33,206 nucleotides of DNA, taken from Rhodobacteraceae bacterium UBA3069. Its GTDB lineage: Bacteria > Pseudomonadota > Alphaproteobacteria > Rhodobacterales > Rhodobacteraceae. The DNA is taken from contig DFBX01000049.1 of the NCBI GenBank assembly GCA_002366795.1, positions 1-33,206 on the forward strand, read 5' to 3'. A program made the translations under genes and the position numbers. The notes below the pieces were generated by a model, which saw only the letters and a list, made by a program, of their open reading frames with translations, was not told where the DNA came from and ran no database searches. Positions 1 through 6,592 of this stretch are shown here, piece by piece (the stretch's first letter is position 1; every line of letters starts with the position of its first letter).

Positions 1-45
1 CCAGATGCCGGGACTAAACACCTAATAGGTATCAGCGCCGCAATA

Positions 46-70
46 TTCCAGAAATGGAACTTTTGATTTT
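46..70 (+). terminator. weak hairpin with T-rich tail at left edge
   Basis: TTCCA (46-50), loop GAAA and TGGAA (55-59) form a 5-bp hairpin followed by CTTTTGATTTT. It would suit the 3' end of a plus-strand gene lying mostly outside the window, since two adjacent stops (TAA TAG) stand at 23-28 in one plus frame. The stem is short, so this is tentative. Confidence 0.3.
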
Positions 71-80
71 CTGCCGTATT

Positions 81-407
81 TCAGAAGAATTGGCGCAGCA
101 GGATCGGCAGGACCGGCAACACCTTGACCAAGCCCAGAACCCCGACGGCCAGACCGGATAGAAGGTTCAACCCCGATAGGATCCGAATAGCGAAGCGCTG
201 TTGCTGATAGGCGCGGGCCAGCCCTTCGTTCAGGGCAAATATCGCACCGGTGCACAGCAGAAAGATTGCCAGCTGTGCGTTCGGCGAGGCGCCAAGCGAC
301 ATCAGCGGCGCCAGCACGAAGGGCAGCGCGCCATTCACCCCCACAAGGGCCGTGGCAAGCCGTGCAAGGCTGGGCATGGGGGCATCGGGCAATGTGATCT
401 CGGTCAT
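81..407 (-). CDS. small integral membrane protein of unknown function
   Basis: This predicts 108 residues, read from the ATG at 407. A longer reading from a TTG at 500 is possible, but ATG is preferred because the extension is charged and shows no clear ribosome site. The protein is very hydrophobic, with about three membrane segments: roughly residues 13-38, 43-63 and 72-105. No catalytic or binding motif is visible and I do not recognise a family. It lies 159 bp downstream of the RNase T2 gene on the same strand, so co-transcription is possible but not shown. The upstream sequence has no strong Shine-Dalgarno, so translation may be weak or coupled. It could be an inner-membrane accessory protein; no function is assigned. 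Confidence 0.6.
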   Translation of the reverse strand: MTEITLPDAPMPSLARLATALVGVNGALPFVLAPLMSLGASPNAQLAIFLLCTGAIFALNEGLARAYQQQRFAIRILSGLNLLSGLAVGVLGLVKVLPVLPILLRQFF

Positions 408-566
408 TCGGGGTATCCGGTGTTTGGTTGCGGCAATCAGGCCGCGCCACGTTGGGCGGCACGGCGCGTTGCCGATATTTTTAACCGTCTCGCGTGGCAA
501 GAATGTGGCGTTGGCATGGCCCCGCGTTGGCCGCTGCTGCGCGTCGCGGGGGCAGGCGGGGAGAGG

Positions 567-1214
567 TCAGCGCACCGGATTGAACAGCGCGTCATCCAGC
601 GAACAATCACGCACCGCGTCGCGGCCACATGGCACGGGGGTCAGATCGCGCGACAGGCAGATGCGAACCTCTTGTATCATGCGATTCCGGCAGGTGACGG
701 TGACCATGTCCGGCTCCATTTCGGGGTTGGCCTTCAGGAACGCCTCTTCCACCAGCTTGGCGGGCAGGCGCACGGGCTTGTCCAGCTTGTGAAACACCGG
801 TGGGCGCACCACGCTGTCATAGGCGCGGCGCGACAGGGTGTAGTAATCGGCCGCCGACAGCCCCGAGCACACGCCGTGTTTCTTCCACTGGTACCAAGCC
901 AGGCCCGAGGTGCCCATGATATCGGCCATTTCCGCGGTCATCGAGCGGCGCGGATGCGGTGCCACCGTCGGGCAGAAGGCGGGCCAGCCGCGATGGTACT
1001 GCGGCCACAGCCCGTGCAGCGTCCAGCCGAAATCCTCTGCTTCGTCGCATTGCGGTGATCGTTTCGCATCGCCCTCGATCGCGCACCAGTTGGCGGACCA
1101 TGACAGCGCCATCACGTAGTAATCGAATTCCCCGGCCTTTTCGCCGTCGGCATGGGCGGGGGCGGCTAGGGTCAGGCCGGCAAGCATCAGCAGACGGGCA
1201 ATGGCGTTACGCAT
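567..1214 (-). CDS. secreted ribonuclease T2 family protein
   Basis: This encodes 215 residues. An N-terminal signal peptide (hydrophobic core about residues 5-19, cleavage near AHA-DG) implies export to the periplasm. The two catalytic blocks of the RNase T2 family are intact: CAS-I WTLHGLWPQ with His67, and CAS-II WKKHGVC with His113. Several cysteines (44, 56, 81, 116 and later ones) could form disulfides. Family enzymes cleave RNA non-specifically through 2',3'-cyclic phosphate intermediates to 3'-nucleotides. The ATG at 1214 is preceded by AAGGAAAGAG, a good ribosome site. The gene is divergent from trcR across 126 bp that must hold both promoters. The family assignment is firm; a role in scavenging external RNA is inferred. 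Confidence 0.93.
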   Translation of the reverse strand: MRNAIARLLMLAGLTLAAPAHADGEKAGEFDYYVMALSWSANWCAIEGDAKRSPQCDEAEDFGWTLHGLWPQYHRGWPAFCPTVAPHPRRSMTAEMADIMGTSGLAWYQWKKHGVCSGLSAADYYTLSRRAYDSVVRPPVFHKLDKPVRLPAKLVEEAFLKANPEMEPDMVTVTCRNRMIQEVRICLSRDLTPVPCGRDAVRDCSLDDALFNPVR

Positions 1215-1340
1215 TCACTCTTTCCTTATCCTTCATATCTTAGTATAAGGCCGCCAAGTTTCCCCACAATGGTAACCCGCCTTTCCGAAGGCAGCCGTTT
1301 TCCGGCAGCGGGGAAGATATGGCTTTAGGAGTATAAGACG

Positions 1341-2096
1341 ATGAGCAAACCGATCATGGCGAAGGCCACCGCCGTATGGCTGGTGGACAACACCACGCTG
1401 AGCTTCAAGCAGATCGCCGATTTCGTCGGCCTGCACGAGTTGGAAGTGCAGGGCATTGCCGATGGCGATGTGGCTGCCGGGGTCAAGGGCTTCGACCCCG
1501 TGGCAAACAACCAGCTGACCCAGGAAGAGATCGACAAGGCCGAGGCCGATCCGCTGCGCAAGCTGAAGCTGAAATTCAACCCCGCCGCCGTGGGTGAGGA
1601 AAAACGCCGCGGCCCGCGTTACACCCCGCTGTCCAAGCGTCAGGACCGTCCTGCCTCGATCCTGTGGCTGGTGAAATTCCACCCCGAACTGTCCGACGGC
1701 CAGATCGGCAAGCTGGTCGGCACCACCAAGCCGACCATCCAGGCGATCCGCGAGCGGACCCACTGGAACATCTCCAACATCCAGCCGATCGACCCGGTCG
1801 CGCTTGGCCTGTGCAAACAGTCCGAACTGGATGCCGCCGTGCAAAAGGCCGCCGCGAAGAAAGCCGCCGAAGGCGCGGCCATGACCGACGACGAGCGCCG
1901 CAAGCTGCTGTCCACAGAGCAATCGCTTGGCGCCGAGGCCGACGCGCCGAAAATCCCCACCGCCATCGAAGGGCTGGAAACATTCAGCCTGACCAATGAC
2001 GACGAGGACGATGAAGGGAAGGAAGAGAAGAACTTCCACGACGCGGACAGCTTCTTTAACCTGCCCGAAGGCGGCACGGACGACGAACAGCCCTGA
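1341..2096 (+). CDS. trcR: TrcR-type cell cycle regulator (DUF1013)
   Basis: This encodes 251 residues and is recognised as the alphaproteobacterial DUF1013 family, annotated as cell cycle transcriptional regulator TrcR. Residues 8-55 form a helix-turn-helix-like unit (KATAVWLVDNTTLSFKQIAD). A second similar block at about 105-145 (SILWLVKFHPELSDGQIGKL) repeats the WLV...L/I..IA/G pattern, so the protein may carry two DNA-binding units. The C-terminus (about 214-251) is strongly acidic and probably disordered. The ATG at 1341 follows TTAGGAGT at good spacing. A strong intrinsic terminator starts 27 bp after the stop, so the gene is probably monocistronic. The family is near-universal in alphaproteobacteria; regulation of cell-cycle promoters is established-family knowledge, not visible here. 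Confidence 0.9.
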   Translation: MSKPIMAKATAVWLVDNTTLSFKQIADFVGLHELEVQGIADGDVAAGVKGFDPVANNQLTQEEIDKAEADPLRKLKLKFNPAAVGEEKRRGPRYTPLSKRQDRPASILWLVKFHPELSDGQIGKLVGTTKPTIQAIRERTHWNISNIQPIDPVALGLCKQSELDAAVQKAAAKKAAEGAAMTDDERRKLLSTEQSLGAEADAPKIPTAIEGLETFSLTNDDEDDEGKEEKNFHDADSFFNLPEGGTDDEQP

Positions 2097-2122
2097 GCGG
2101 TTTCGTCCTCTCGAGATTCCAG

Positions 2123-2156
2123 ACCGGTTCCGTTATTCGCGGGGCCGGTTTTTCTT
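2123..2156 (+). terminator. intrinsic terminator of trcR
   Basis: Arms 2123-2132 (ACCGGTTCCG) and 2140-2149 (CGGGGCCGGT) form a 10-bp stem with two G-U pairs and a 7-nt loop, followed by TTTTTCTTT. This is a classic rho-independent terminator. Confidence 0.85.
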
Positions 2157-2202
2157 TGCCCGGGTGCCCGGTATGGAAATCATGTTAGCGTCCGGCATCC
2201 AA

Positions 2203-2213
2203 GGGGGGGGGGG
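2203..2213 (+). repeat. 11-G homopolymer at the ribosome-binding site
   Basis: Eleven consecutive G residues sit 5 bp before the ATG at 2219. The AAGGGG at its left edge is the only Shine-Dalgarno-like sequence for the LuxR/hydrolase gene, so tract length sets its distance to the start codon. Confidence 0.9.
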
Positions 2214-2218
2214 TGGAT

Positions 2219-3994
2219 ATGAGTGATCGTGAAAGGCAGCTGACGCATCTTGTCTACGAGGCGTCATTGGGCAATTCGCTTTGGCCGGAACTGATCCTTG
2301 AATTGACCGAACATCTGACCCGAGTCGAGGAACGCCCCCTGACAGAGGCGGGCCGCAGCGGGTCGGTCGAGGAGTTGGAGGGGCATTTCCGCCGCGCTTT
2401 TGCCATTTCCGAACAGACGGTCAGCGTTCAGGAACGCGAGGAACATTTGCAGGCGGTGGTGGATACGTTCTCTTTCGGTGTCGCGCTGCTGGACGATGCC
2501 GGTATGCCCATCATGTCGAACCTGTCGGTCCGCGAACAGATCGGCCCGCTGCTGGACGCGGGCGGAAAGGGCGTGCTGTTGCTGGCCTGCGAGGAGCGGG
2601 GCGAAGAGCTGCGTCATAACCTTGCCCATTGGATTGCCGAATCGAACCGGACGGAAACCCCGCTGCGGGTGCGTGCGGGCGATCTGCCGCGCGCGGGCCA
2701 TGACGCCGCCCGCGAGGATCGGGGCCGGATGCTGGTGCTGCCCCGGCGCGAGGCCGTGCGCATGGGGTTTCCGGCCCGGGCGGCGGCGGTTCTGATCGTG
2801 CCGGGGGCGGGAAATTCCGATCGCTTGCGCTCTTTCTTGCAGCGGATGGGGCTGTCGGCGCGCAAGCAGGATTTGCTGGCCGCGCTGCTGTCCGAAAGCG
2901 ATCTGCGCCGCGCATCCCAGTCCGTCGGGCTGACCTATGAAACCGGGCGCACCTATTTGAAAAAGATCTACGACCGCAGCGGGCTTTCCAGCCAGTTGGA
3001 ACTGTCGCAGGCGCTGGCTCGCTGCCCCTTGGGCCTGTTGCGCGAACGCCGCCTGACAGACGAGGAACGCTTTGGCGTGCGGCGGATGCTGACCCTGCCG
3101 GACGGCCGCCAGATGGAGTATTTCATTCTTGGCCCCAAGGGGGGAAAGCCGGTGCTGGCATTCGACGCCATGGCGGGTGTGACGATTGACGTTCTGGGCC
3201 GCCCGGCAGAGGTGCTGGCCTTGCTGGAAAGGATCGACGTCCGGCTGATCGTGCCATGCCGCCCCGGTGTCTTCCGCTCGACCATGAAAACGAACAAGAG
3301 CCTGCGGGATTTCGCCCCCGATGTAGAGGCGCTTCTGGACGCGCTGAACATCGAAAGCGCCGGGATTTTCGCCATGAGCTTTGGCGTCGCCTCGGGGTTG
3401 GGGGTGGCGCATGAATTGCGCGGCCGGATTTCGCATCTTGTGCTGTCGGCCCCGGCCTATCCTGCCTACCGGCATCCGAACTGGCGCGACTTGGACCTGT
3501 TCTACCAGATGGGTATGGTGCTGGGGCGCAAATGGCCGGGGATGCTGCGGCAGGTCATTCCCTTCCTGATCCGTTCGATCATGCAAAATGCGGACCGCTA
3601 TTTCGACCGCTACGCCGAACGCACGACCAGTACCCATGACCTGACACTGCTTTGCAGCCCGACGGTGCGCAAACGCATGGTCGAATTGCTGGCGGAACGC
3701 ACCGCGCAAGGCGTCCAGGGCATGGTCGAGGAAAACGTGCTGAATATATGCGGCTGGGATTTCCGGGTCGGCGACATCGCCCGCCCGGCCGAGGTGTATC
3801 ACGGCACGCTAGACCTGGTCAGCCCGCTCAAGGCGGGTGAATTGCTGGCCGCTGACCTGGGAAATGCGCGCCTGATTCCGATGGAAGGTCTGGTCCATTA
3901 CATGCATTCCACCGAATGGCCATGGCAGGTGGCGCGTGCCGCCGGGCATAACTGCGCGATGGGGGAGGTTCCGTTACGATCCTTTCGTCAATGA
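2219..3994 (+). CDS. LuxR-type HTH regulator fused to alpha/beta hydrolase
   Basis: This predicts 591 residues from the ATG at 2219; a GTG two codons upstream lies inside the G tract. The N-terminal 200 residues are unassigned, with a PAS-like stretch around 75-105 (DTFSFGVALLDDAG). Residues about 211-268 resemble a LuxR/GerE helix-turn-helix (LSARKQDLLAALLSES, then an ETGRTYLKKIYDRSG recognition-helix region). From about 285 an alpha/beta hydrolase domain follows, with nucleophile elbow AMSFG (Ser387), a candidate acid in HGTLDLVSP and a candidate His in GLVHYMH near the C-terminus. The triad looks complete although the elbow starts with Ala rather than Gly. A one-protein sensor/regulator whose hydrolase domain binds or cleaves a small molecule is a plausible inference. 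The stop codon lies in a large inverted repeat. Confidence 0.8.
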   Translation: MSDRERQLTHLVYEASLGNSLWPELILELTEHLTRVEERPLTEAGRSGSVEELEGHFRRAFAISEQTVSVQEREEHLQAVVDTFSFGVALLDDAGMPIMSNLSVREQIGPLLDAGGKGVLLLACEERGEELRHNLAHWIAESNRTETPLRVRAGDLPRAGHDAAREDRGRMLVLPRREAVRMGFPARAAAVLIVPGAGNSDRLRSFLQRMGLSARKQDLLAALLSESDLRRASQSVGLTYETGRTYLKKIYDRSGLSSQLELSQALARCPLGLLRERRLTDEERFGVRRMLTLPDGRQMEYFILGPKGGKPVLAFDAMAGVTIDVLGRPAEVLALLERIDVRLIVPCRPGVFRSTMKTNKSLRDFAPDVEALLDALNIESAGIFAMSFGVASGLGVAHELRGRISHLVLSAPAYPAYRHPNWRDLDLFYQMGMVLGRKWPGMLRQVIPFLIRSIMQNADRYFDRYAERTTSTHDLTLLCSPTVRKRMVELLAERTAQGVQGMVEENVLNICGWDFRVGDIARPAEVYHGTLDLVSPLKAGELLAADLGNARLIPMEGLVHYMHSTEWPWQVARAAGHNCAMGEVPLRSFRQ

Positions 3995-4012
3995 TCGTAA
4001 CGGAACCTCCCC
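3962..4012. repeat. 20-bp perfect inverted repeat over a stop codon
   Basis: The left arm is 3962-3981, the loop 3982-3992 (CTTTCGTCAAT) and the right arm 3993-4012. All 20 pairs match, starting GGGGAGG and closing at the loop with GATC/GATC. The left arm encodes the last residues of the LuxR/hydrolase protein and its TGA (3992-3994) runs into the right arm. No T-run follows on either strand, so it is not a standard intrinsic terminator. It may protect the 3' end of the mRNA or act as a rho-dependent or protein-binding site. Confidence 0.95.
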
Positions 4013-4250
4013 AAACGAGGGTATCCTGAGGAATCGGCCCATGGTAAACGATACCTTGTGAGTGGGCCCTTGCGGGAAGTCTTCTCGCAGGCCTGGGGCT
4101 TTTGCCCATGGTTAAGCGGTTTGGGGCGTCGTGCCCCGTTTGTCATTGCTAAACGAGCCCCCGCGGGGACACCGGCCGATTGTGCCGCGATGTGCAGGGG
4201 AATCAGGTTTCAGGCCGGGACGCTATTTCATGCGCCCCGGCCTTTTCTTT
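4013..4250 (+). ncRNA. candidate structured RNA of unknown family
   Basis: No ORF here looks protein-coding, yet the plus strand is dense in stems. GGTATC (4020-4025) can pair GATACC (4050-4055), and GGCCCA (4036-4041) can pair TGGGCC (4063-4068). Together these form a pseudoknot, or alternatively 4036-4068 folds alone as a nested hairpin with GGTA/TACC inside. Further hairpins are TGCGGGAAG/CTTCTCGCA (4071-4089), GGGGC/GCCCC (about 4122-4138) and a final terminator. It matches no sequence I can recall for 6S RNA, tmRNA or RNase P. It may be the 3' UTR of the upstream gene, a small RNA, or the distal part of the decarboxylase leader. Confidence 0.35.
4212..4250 (+). terminator. intrinsic terminator in the decarboxylase upstream region
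   Basis: AGGCCGGG (4212-4219) pairs CCCGGCCT (4236-4243), with an extra CGC/GCG inside the loop, followed by TTTTCTTTC. It ends transcription from the LuxR/hydrolase side, or could act as an attenuator if the decarboxylase promoter lies farther upstream. Confidence 0.8.
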
Positions 4251-4294
4251 CGTCGAAACGCCGCATATTTTGATCAGATTTTTTTTCGCGTATT

Positions 4295-4310
4295 ATTGTT
4301 TATAAACAAT
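4295..4310. promoter_or_regulatory. 16-bp perfect palindrome, candidate operator
   Basis: ATTGTTTATAAACAAT is an exact palindrome in a locally AT-rich stretch between a terminator and the decarboxylase leader. A TTGATC at 4270-4275 and TATTAT at 4291-4296 resemble promoter elements with a short 15-bp spacer, so the palindrome would overlap a core promoter and suit a dimeric repressor. The binding protein is unknown. Confidence 0.5.
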
Positions 4311-4338
4311 GCCTTGTATCCGTCTTGCTCTGTCTTGA

Positions 4339-4548
4339 TTTAATCCACCCGACGCGGGGGCGAAAAAACTTTGCCGATGCGCAATTTTTTGTTGATCGGT
4401 GAAGGCAAGCCCCCTAAACGCGCCTCCATAGACGCCAACGCACGCGCCTCTGGCCGGTGGTCATCCACCCGCGTTTACGTAGCGACGGTAACGTCTCCGC
4501 TTATTGAACTGGTCGGGTGAAAGCCCGGGTCCTTGATTGGAGATGGCC
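4339..4548 (+). promoter_or_regulatory. 5' leader of ornithine/lysine decarboxylase (speF-leader-like position)
   Basis: About 210 nt of foldable sequence precede the decarboxylase start. Visible stems are GGTGG/CCACC near 4456-4470, GACG-GUAA-CGUC at 4484-4495 with a GNRA-type loop, and CGGG/CCCG near 4514-4528. TCTCC at 4494-4498 is complementary to GGAGA at 4539-4543, which includes the ribosome site, so two alternative folds could hide or expose it. A conserved RNA called the speF leader is known upstream of alphaproteobacterial ornithine decarboxylase genes. Position and character agree, but I cannot match the consensus from memory. Confidence 0.5.
4377..4520 (+). CDS. possible 47-residue leader peptide upstream of the decarboxylase
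   Basis: An ATG at 4377 opens a 48-codon frame ending at TGA 4518-4520, 28 nt before the decarboxylase ATG. The peptide begins MRNFLLIGEGKPPKR and ends SPLIELVG, basic in its first half and neutral-hydrophobic at its end. The frame reads through the GNRA hairpin and the TCTCC element, so ribosomes translating or stalling here would change the leader fold. No good Shine-Dalgarno precedes the ATG. Ornithine-sensing leader peptides control speF in enterobacteria; an equivalent here is a hypothesis. It may be a chance ORF. Confidence 0.35.
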   Translation: MRNFLLIGEGKPPKRASIDANARASGRWSSTRVYVATVTSPLIELVG

Positions 4549-5742
4549 ATGAATGCCTTCGTGAACCCCGTTGCGGGCGGCGCTGCCGTTCGTTTTTCCA
4601 AAGTCAACGATGCTGCGATGTCGCGTGCCGAGGCTTATATTCGCGCGCATGAATTCGACCGCCCGACGCTGGTGCTGGATCGTGCCTTGGTGGCCCGCCA
4701 ATACCGTGCGCTGAAGGCCGGACTGGGCCGCGCCGATATTCACTATGCGGTCAAGGCAAACCCGGCCCGCGAAGTGATCGAAGCCCTGATCGCCGAAGGC
4801 AGCCATTTCGATGCCGCCTCGCGCGCGGAAATCGAGCTGTGCCTTGGCCTTGGCGCGCACCCCGATCACGTTTCCTTTGGCAACACCGTCAAGAAAACCG
4901 GCGACATTGCCTTTGCCCATCAGGCAGGGATCACCCTGTTCGCGGCTGACAGCGAGGCAGAGCTGGAAAAGATCGCGGAACAGGCCCCCGGCGCGCAGGT
5001 CTATATCCGCCTTCTGGTCGGCTCGACCGAGGCCGACTGGCCGCTGAGCCGCAAATTCGGCTGCACGCCGGACATGGCGCTGGCGCTGCTGGATCGCTCG
5101 GTGGAACTGGGTCTGGATCCGGTCGGCCTGTCGTTCCACGTCGGCAGCCAGACCCGCCGCGCCGAAATGTGGTTGGGCACGCTGGATGCAGTTTCGCAGG
5201 TTTGGAACGACGCACAGGCGGCGGGCCATGCCCTGTCCCTGATCAACATCGGTGGCGGGTTCCCGGCCTTCTATGGCGAAGAGATCGAAGCCCCCCAAGC
5301 CTATGCCGCCCGCGTGACGGCCATGGTGACGCCGCGCTTTCCCGGTGCGGTGCGTGTCATGGCCGAACCGGGCCGCGGCATGGTCGCCGAAGCAGGCATC
5401 ATCGCCGCCGAGGTGCTGCTGGTGTCGAAAAAATCGGGCGACGATCTGTGCCGCTGGGTCTATCTGGACATCGGAAAATTCTCGGGTCTGGCCGAAACAA
5501 TGGACGAGGCAATTCGCTATCAGTTCATCACCGACCGCGATCACGAGGATACCGGCCCCTGCATCTTGGCCGGTCCGTCCTGCGACAGCGCCGACGTGCT
5601 GTATGAAAAGCGCCCGGTGCAATTGCCTCTGGGGCTGAAAGCAGGCGACCGGTTTCTGATCCGCTGCTGCGGTGCCTATACCTCGACCTACAGTTCGGTC
5701 GCGTTCAACGGTTTCCCGCCGCTGGATGTGGTGGTGATCTGA
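4549..5742 (+). CDS. odc: ornithine/lysine decarboxylase, fold type III, PLP-dependent
   Basis: This predicts 397 residues from the ATG at 4549, which has TTGGAG 6 nt upstream; ATG 4543 overlaps that ribosome site and is less likely. The eukaryotic-type/alanine-racemase-fold decarboxylase motifs are all present. They are HYAVKANP carrying the PLP lysine, FHVGSQ, the phosphate-binding GGGFP loop, AEPGR, the GPSCDSADV block with the catalytic Cys and substrate-binding Asp of the second subunit, and CGAYT near the end. The enzyme turns ornithine (or lysine) into putrescine (or cadaverine) in the cytoplasm as a head-to-tail dimer, beginning polyamine synthesis. The long leader suggests post-transcriptional feedback. 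Substrate preference cannot be set from sequence. Confidence 0.93.
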   Translation: MNAFVNPVAGGAAVRFSKVNDAAMSRAEAYIRAHEFDRPTLVLDRALVARQYRALKAGLGRADIHYAVKANPAREVIEALIAEGSHFDAASRAEIELCLGLGAHPDHVSFGNTVKKTGDIAFAHQAGITLFAADSEAELEKIAEQAPGAQVYIRLLVGSTEADWPLSRKFGCTPDMALALLDRSVELGLDPVGLSFHVGSQTRRAEMWLGTLDAVSQVWNDAQAAGHALSLINIGGGFPAFYGEEIEAPQAYAARVTAMVTPRFPGAVRVMAEPGRGMVAEAGIIAAEVLLVSKKSGDDLCRWVYLDIGKFSGLAETMDEAIRYQFITDRDHEDTGPCILAGPSCDSADVLYEKRPVQLPLGLKAGDRFLIRCCGAYTSTYSSVAFNGFPPLDVVVI

Positions 5743-5751
5743 TCGCATTCC

Positions 5752-5784
5752 AGGCCGGCCCCTAGGGGTCGGCCTTTTTCTTTT
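5752..5784 (+). terminator. intrinsic terminator of the decarboxylase gene
   Basis: AGGCCG-GCCC (5752-5761) pairs with GGGT-CGGCCT (5766-5775) across a tight loop, followed by TTTTTCTTTT. It starts 10 bp after the stop codon. Confidence 0.88.
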
Positions 5785-5848
5785 CGGCAAGCGTTTCCCG
5801 CCCGTTTTGGCCAGTTGCCTGCCAGCCCGGCCACTTTTGCGCGGGCGA

Positions 5849-6451
5849 TCAAAGCGCCTTGCGGGCGTTCAACGCGGCGGTGATGGTGCCATCGTCAAGG
5901 TAATCCAGTTCGCCGCCAATCGGCACGCCCTGCGCCAGCGAGGTCAGCGCGACCTGTCCTTCCAGTTGGTCGGCGATGTAATGCGCGGTGGTCTGGCCAT
6001 CGACCGTGGCGTTCAGCGCAAGGATCACCTCGGCCACGCTTTCGGTGCCCACGCGTTCGACCAGCTTGGGAATGCGCAGTTGTTCCGGCCCGACCTGATC
6101 CAGCGCTGACAGGGTGCCGCCCAGAACGTGATAGCGCCCCTTGAAGGTGCCGGAGCGTTCCATTGCCCACAGGTCGGCCACATCCTCGACAACGCAGATC
6201 AGGCCAGTGGCGCGGCGCGGGTCGGCGCAGATATCGCAGGTTTCGGCCATGCCGATATTGCCGCAGTTGCCGCATTCGCGCGCCGTGTCGGCCACGGTTT
6301 GCATCAGGTCGGCCAGCGGGGTCAGCAGCATGTCACGTTTGCGGATCAGGTGCAGCACCGCGCGCCGGGCCGAACGCGGGCCAAGGCCGGGCAGGCGGGC
6401 CATCATCTCTATCAGGGCGTCGATATCACGGATGGAGGAGCGGTTTGTCAT
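5849..6451 (-). CDS. recR: recombination mediator protein RecR
   Basis: This predicts 200 residues from the ATG at 6451, the normal family length. An in-frame extension upstream (to 6733) is dropped because it is longer than any RecR and lacks conservation features. Order: helix-hairpin-helix near the N-terminus (RLPGLGPRSARRAVLH, residues 19-34), a four-cysteine zinc finger (Cys60, 63, 72, 75), then a Toprim domain from about 86 (CVVEDVADLWAMERSG) and a C-terminal Walker-B-like region. With RecO and RecF it loads RecA at gaps. It usually follows dnaX and ybaB directly; here an opposite-strand gene separates it from ybaB, so it needs its own promoter in 6452-6592. Confidence 0.96.
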   Translation of the reverse strand: MTNRSSIRDIDALIEMMARLPGLGPRSARRAVLHLIRKRDMLLTPLADLMQTVADTARECGNCGNIGMAETCDICADPRRATGLICVVEDVADLWAMERSGTFKGRYHVLGGTLSALDQVGPEQLRIPKLVERVGTESVAEVILALNATVDGQTTAHYIADQLEGQVALTSLAQGVPIGGELDYLDDGTITAALNARKAL

Positions 6452-6592
6452 GCGCTGCAATCTAGCTTGGGTCGCGGGTTTCGTATAGGGTAGATGCGAC
6501 GCGGGTATATCCGGTAGGTTGCCCAAGGTTGAATATTCAGGCGCAGGGCCTTCGGACCGCCCCGCCGTATCGAGTTGAAGAAGGATCTGTGC

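Noticed and set aside
1..28. Possible C-terminal end of a plus-strand gene (reading QMPGLNT then TAA TAG).
   Set aside because: Only about seven codons are visible and nothing supports coding beyond the two stops.
201..1058. Long plus-strand frame over the membrane protein and RNase T2 genes.
   Set aside because: It is antisense to an RNase T2 gene with intact catalytic motifs; its own protein has no recognisable features.
2264..3802. 512-codon minus-strand frame opposite the LuxR/hydrolase gene.
   Set aside because: His/Gln-rich low-information product, typical of the antisense of a GC-rich gene; the plus strand has domains and a triad.
4013..4250. 6S RNA, tmRNA or RNase P RNA.
   Set aside because: No end-to-end long hairpin of 6S type, no tag-coding stretch and none of the conserved RNase P blocks could be found.
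4309..4338. Nine-codon ORF starting in the 16-bp palindrome.
   Set aside because: No ribosome site and overlap with promoter-like sequence; likely chance.
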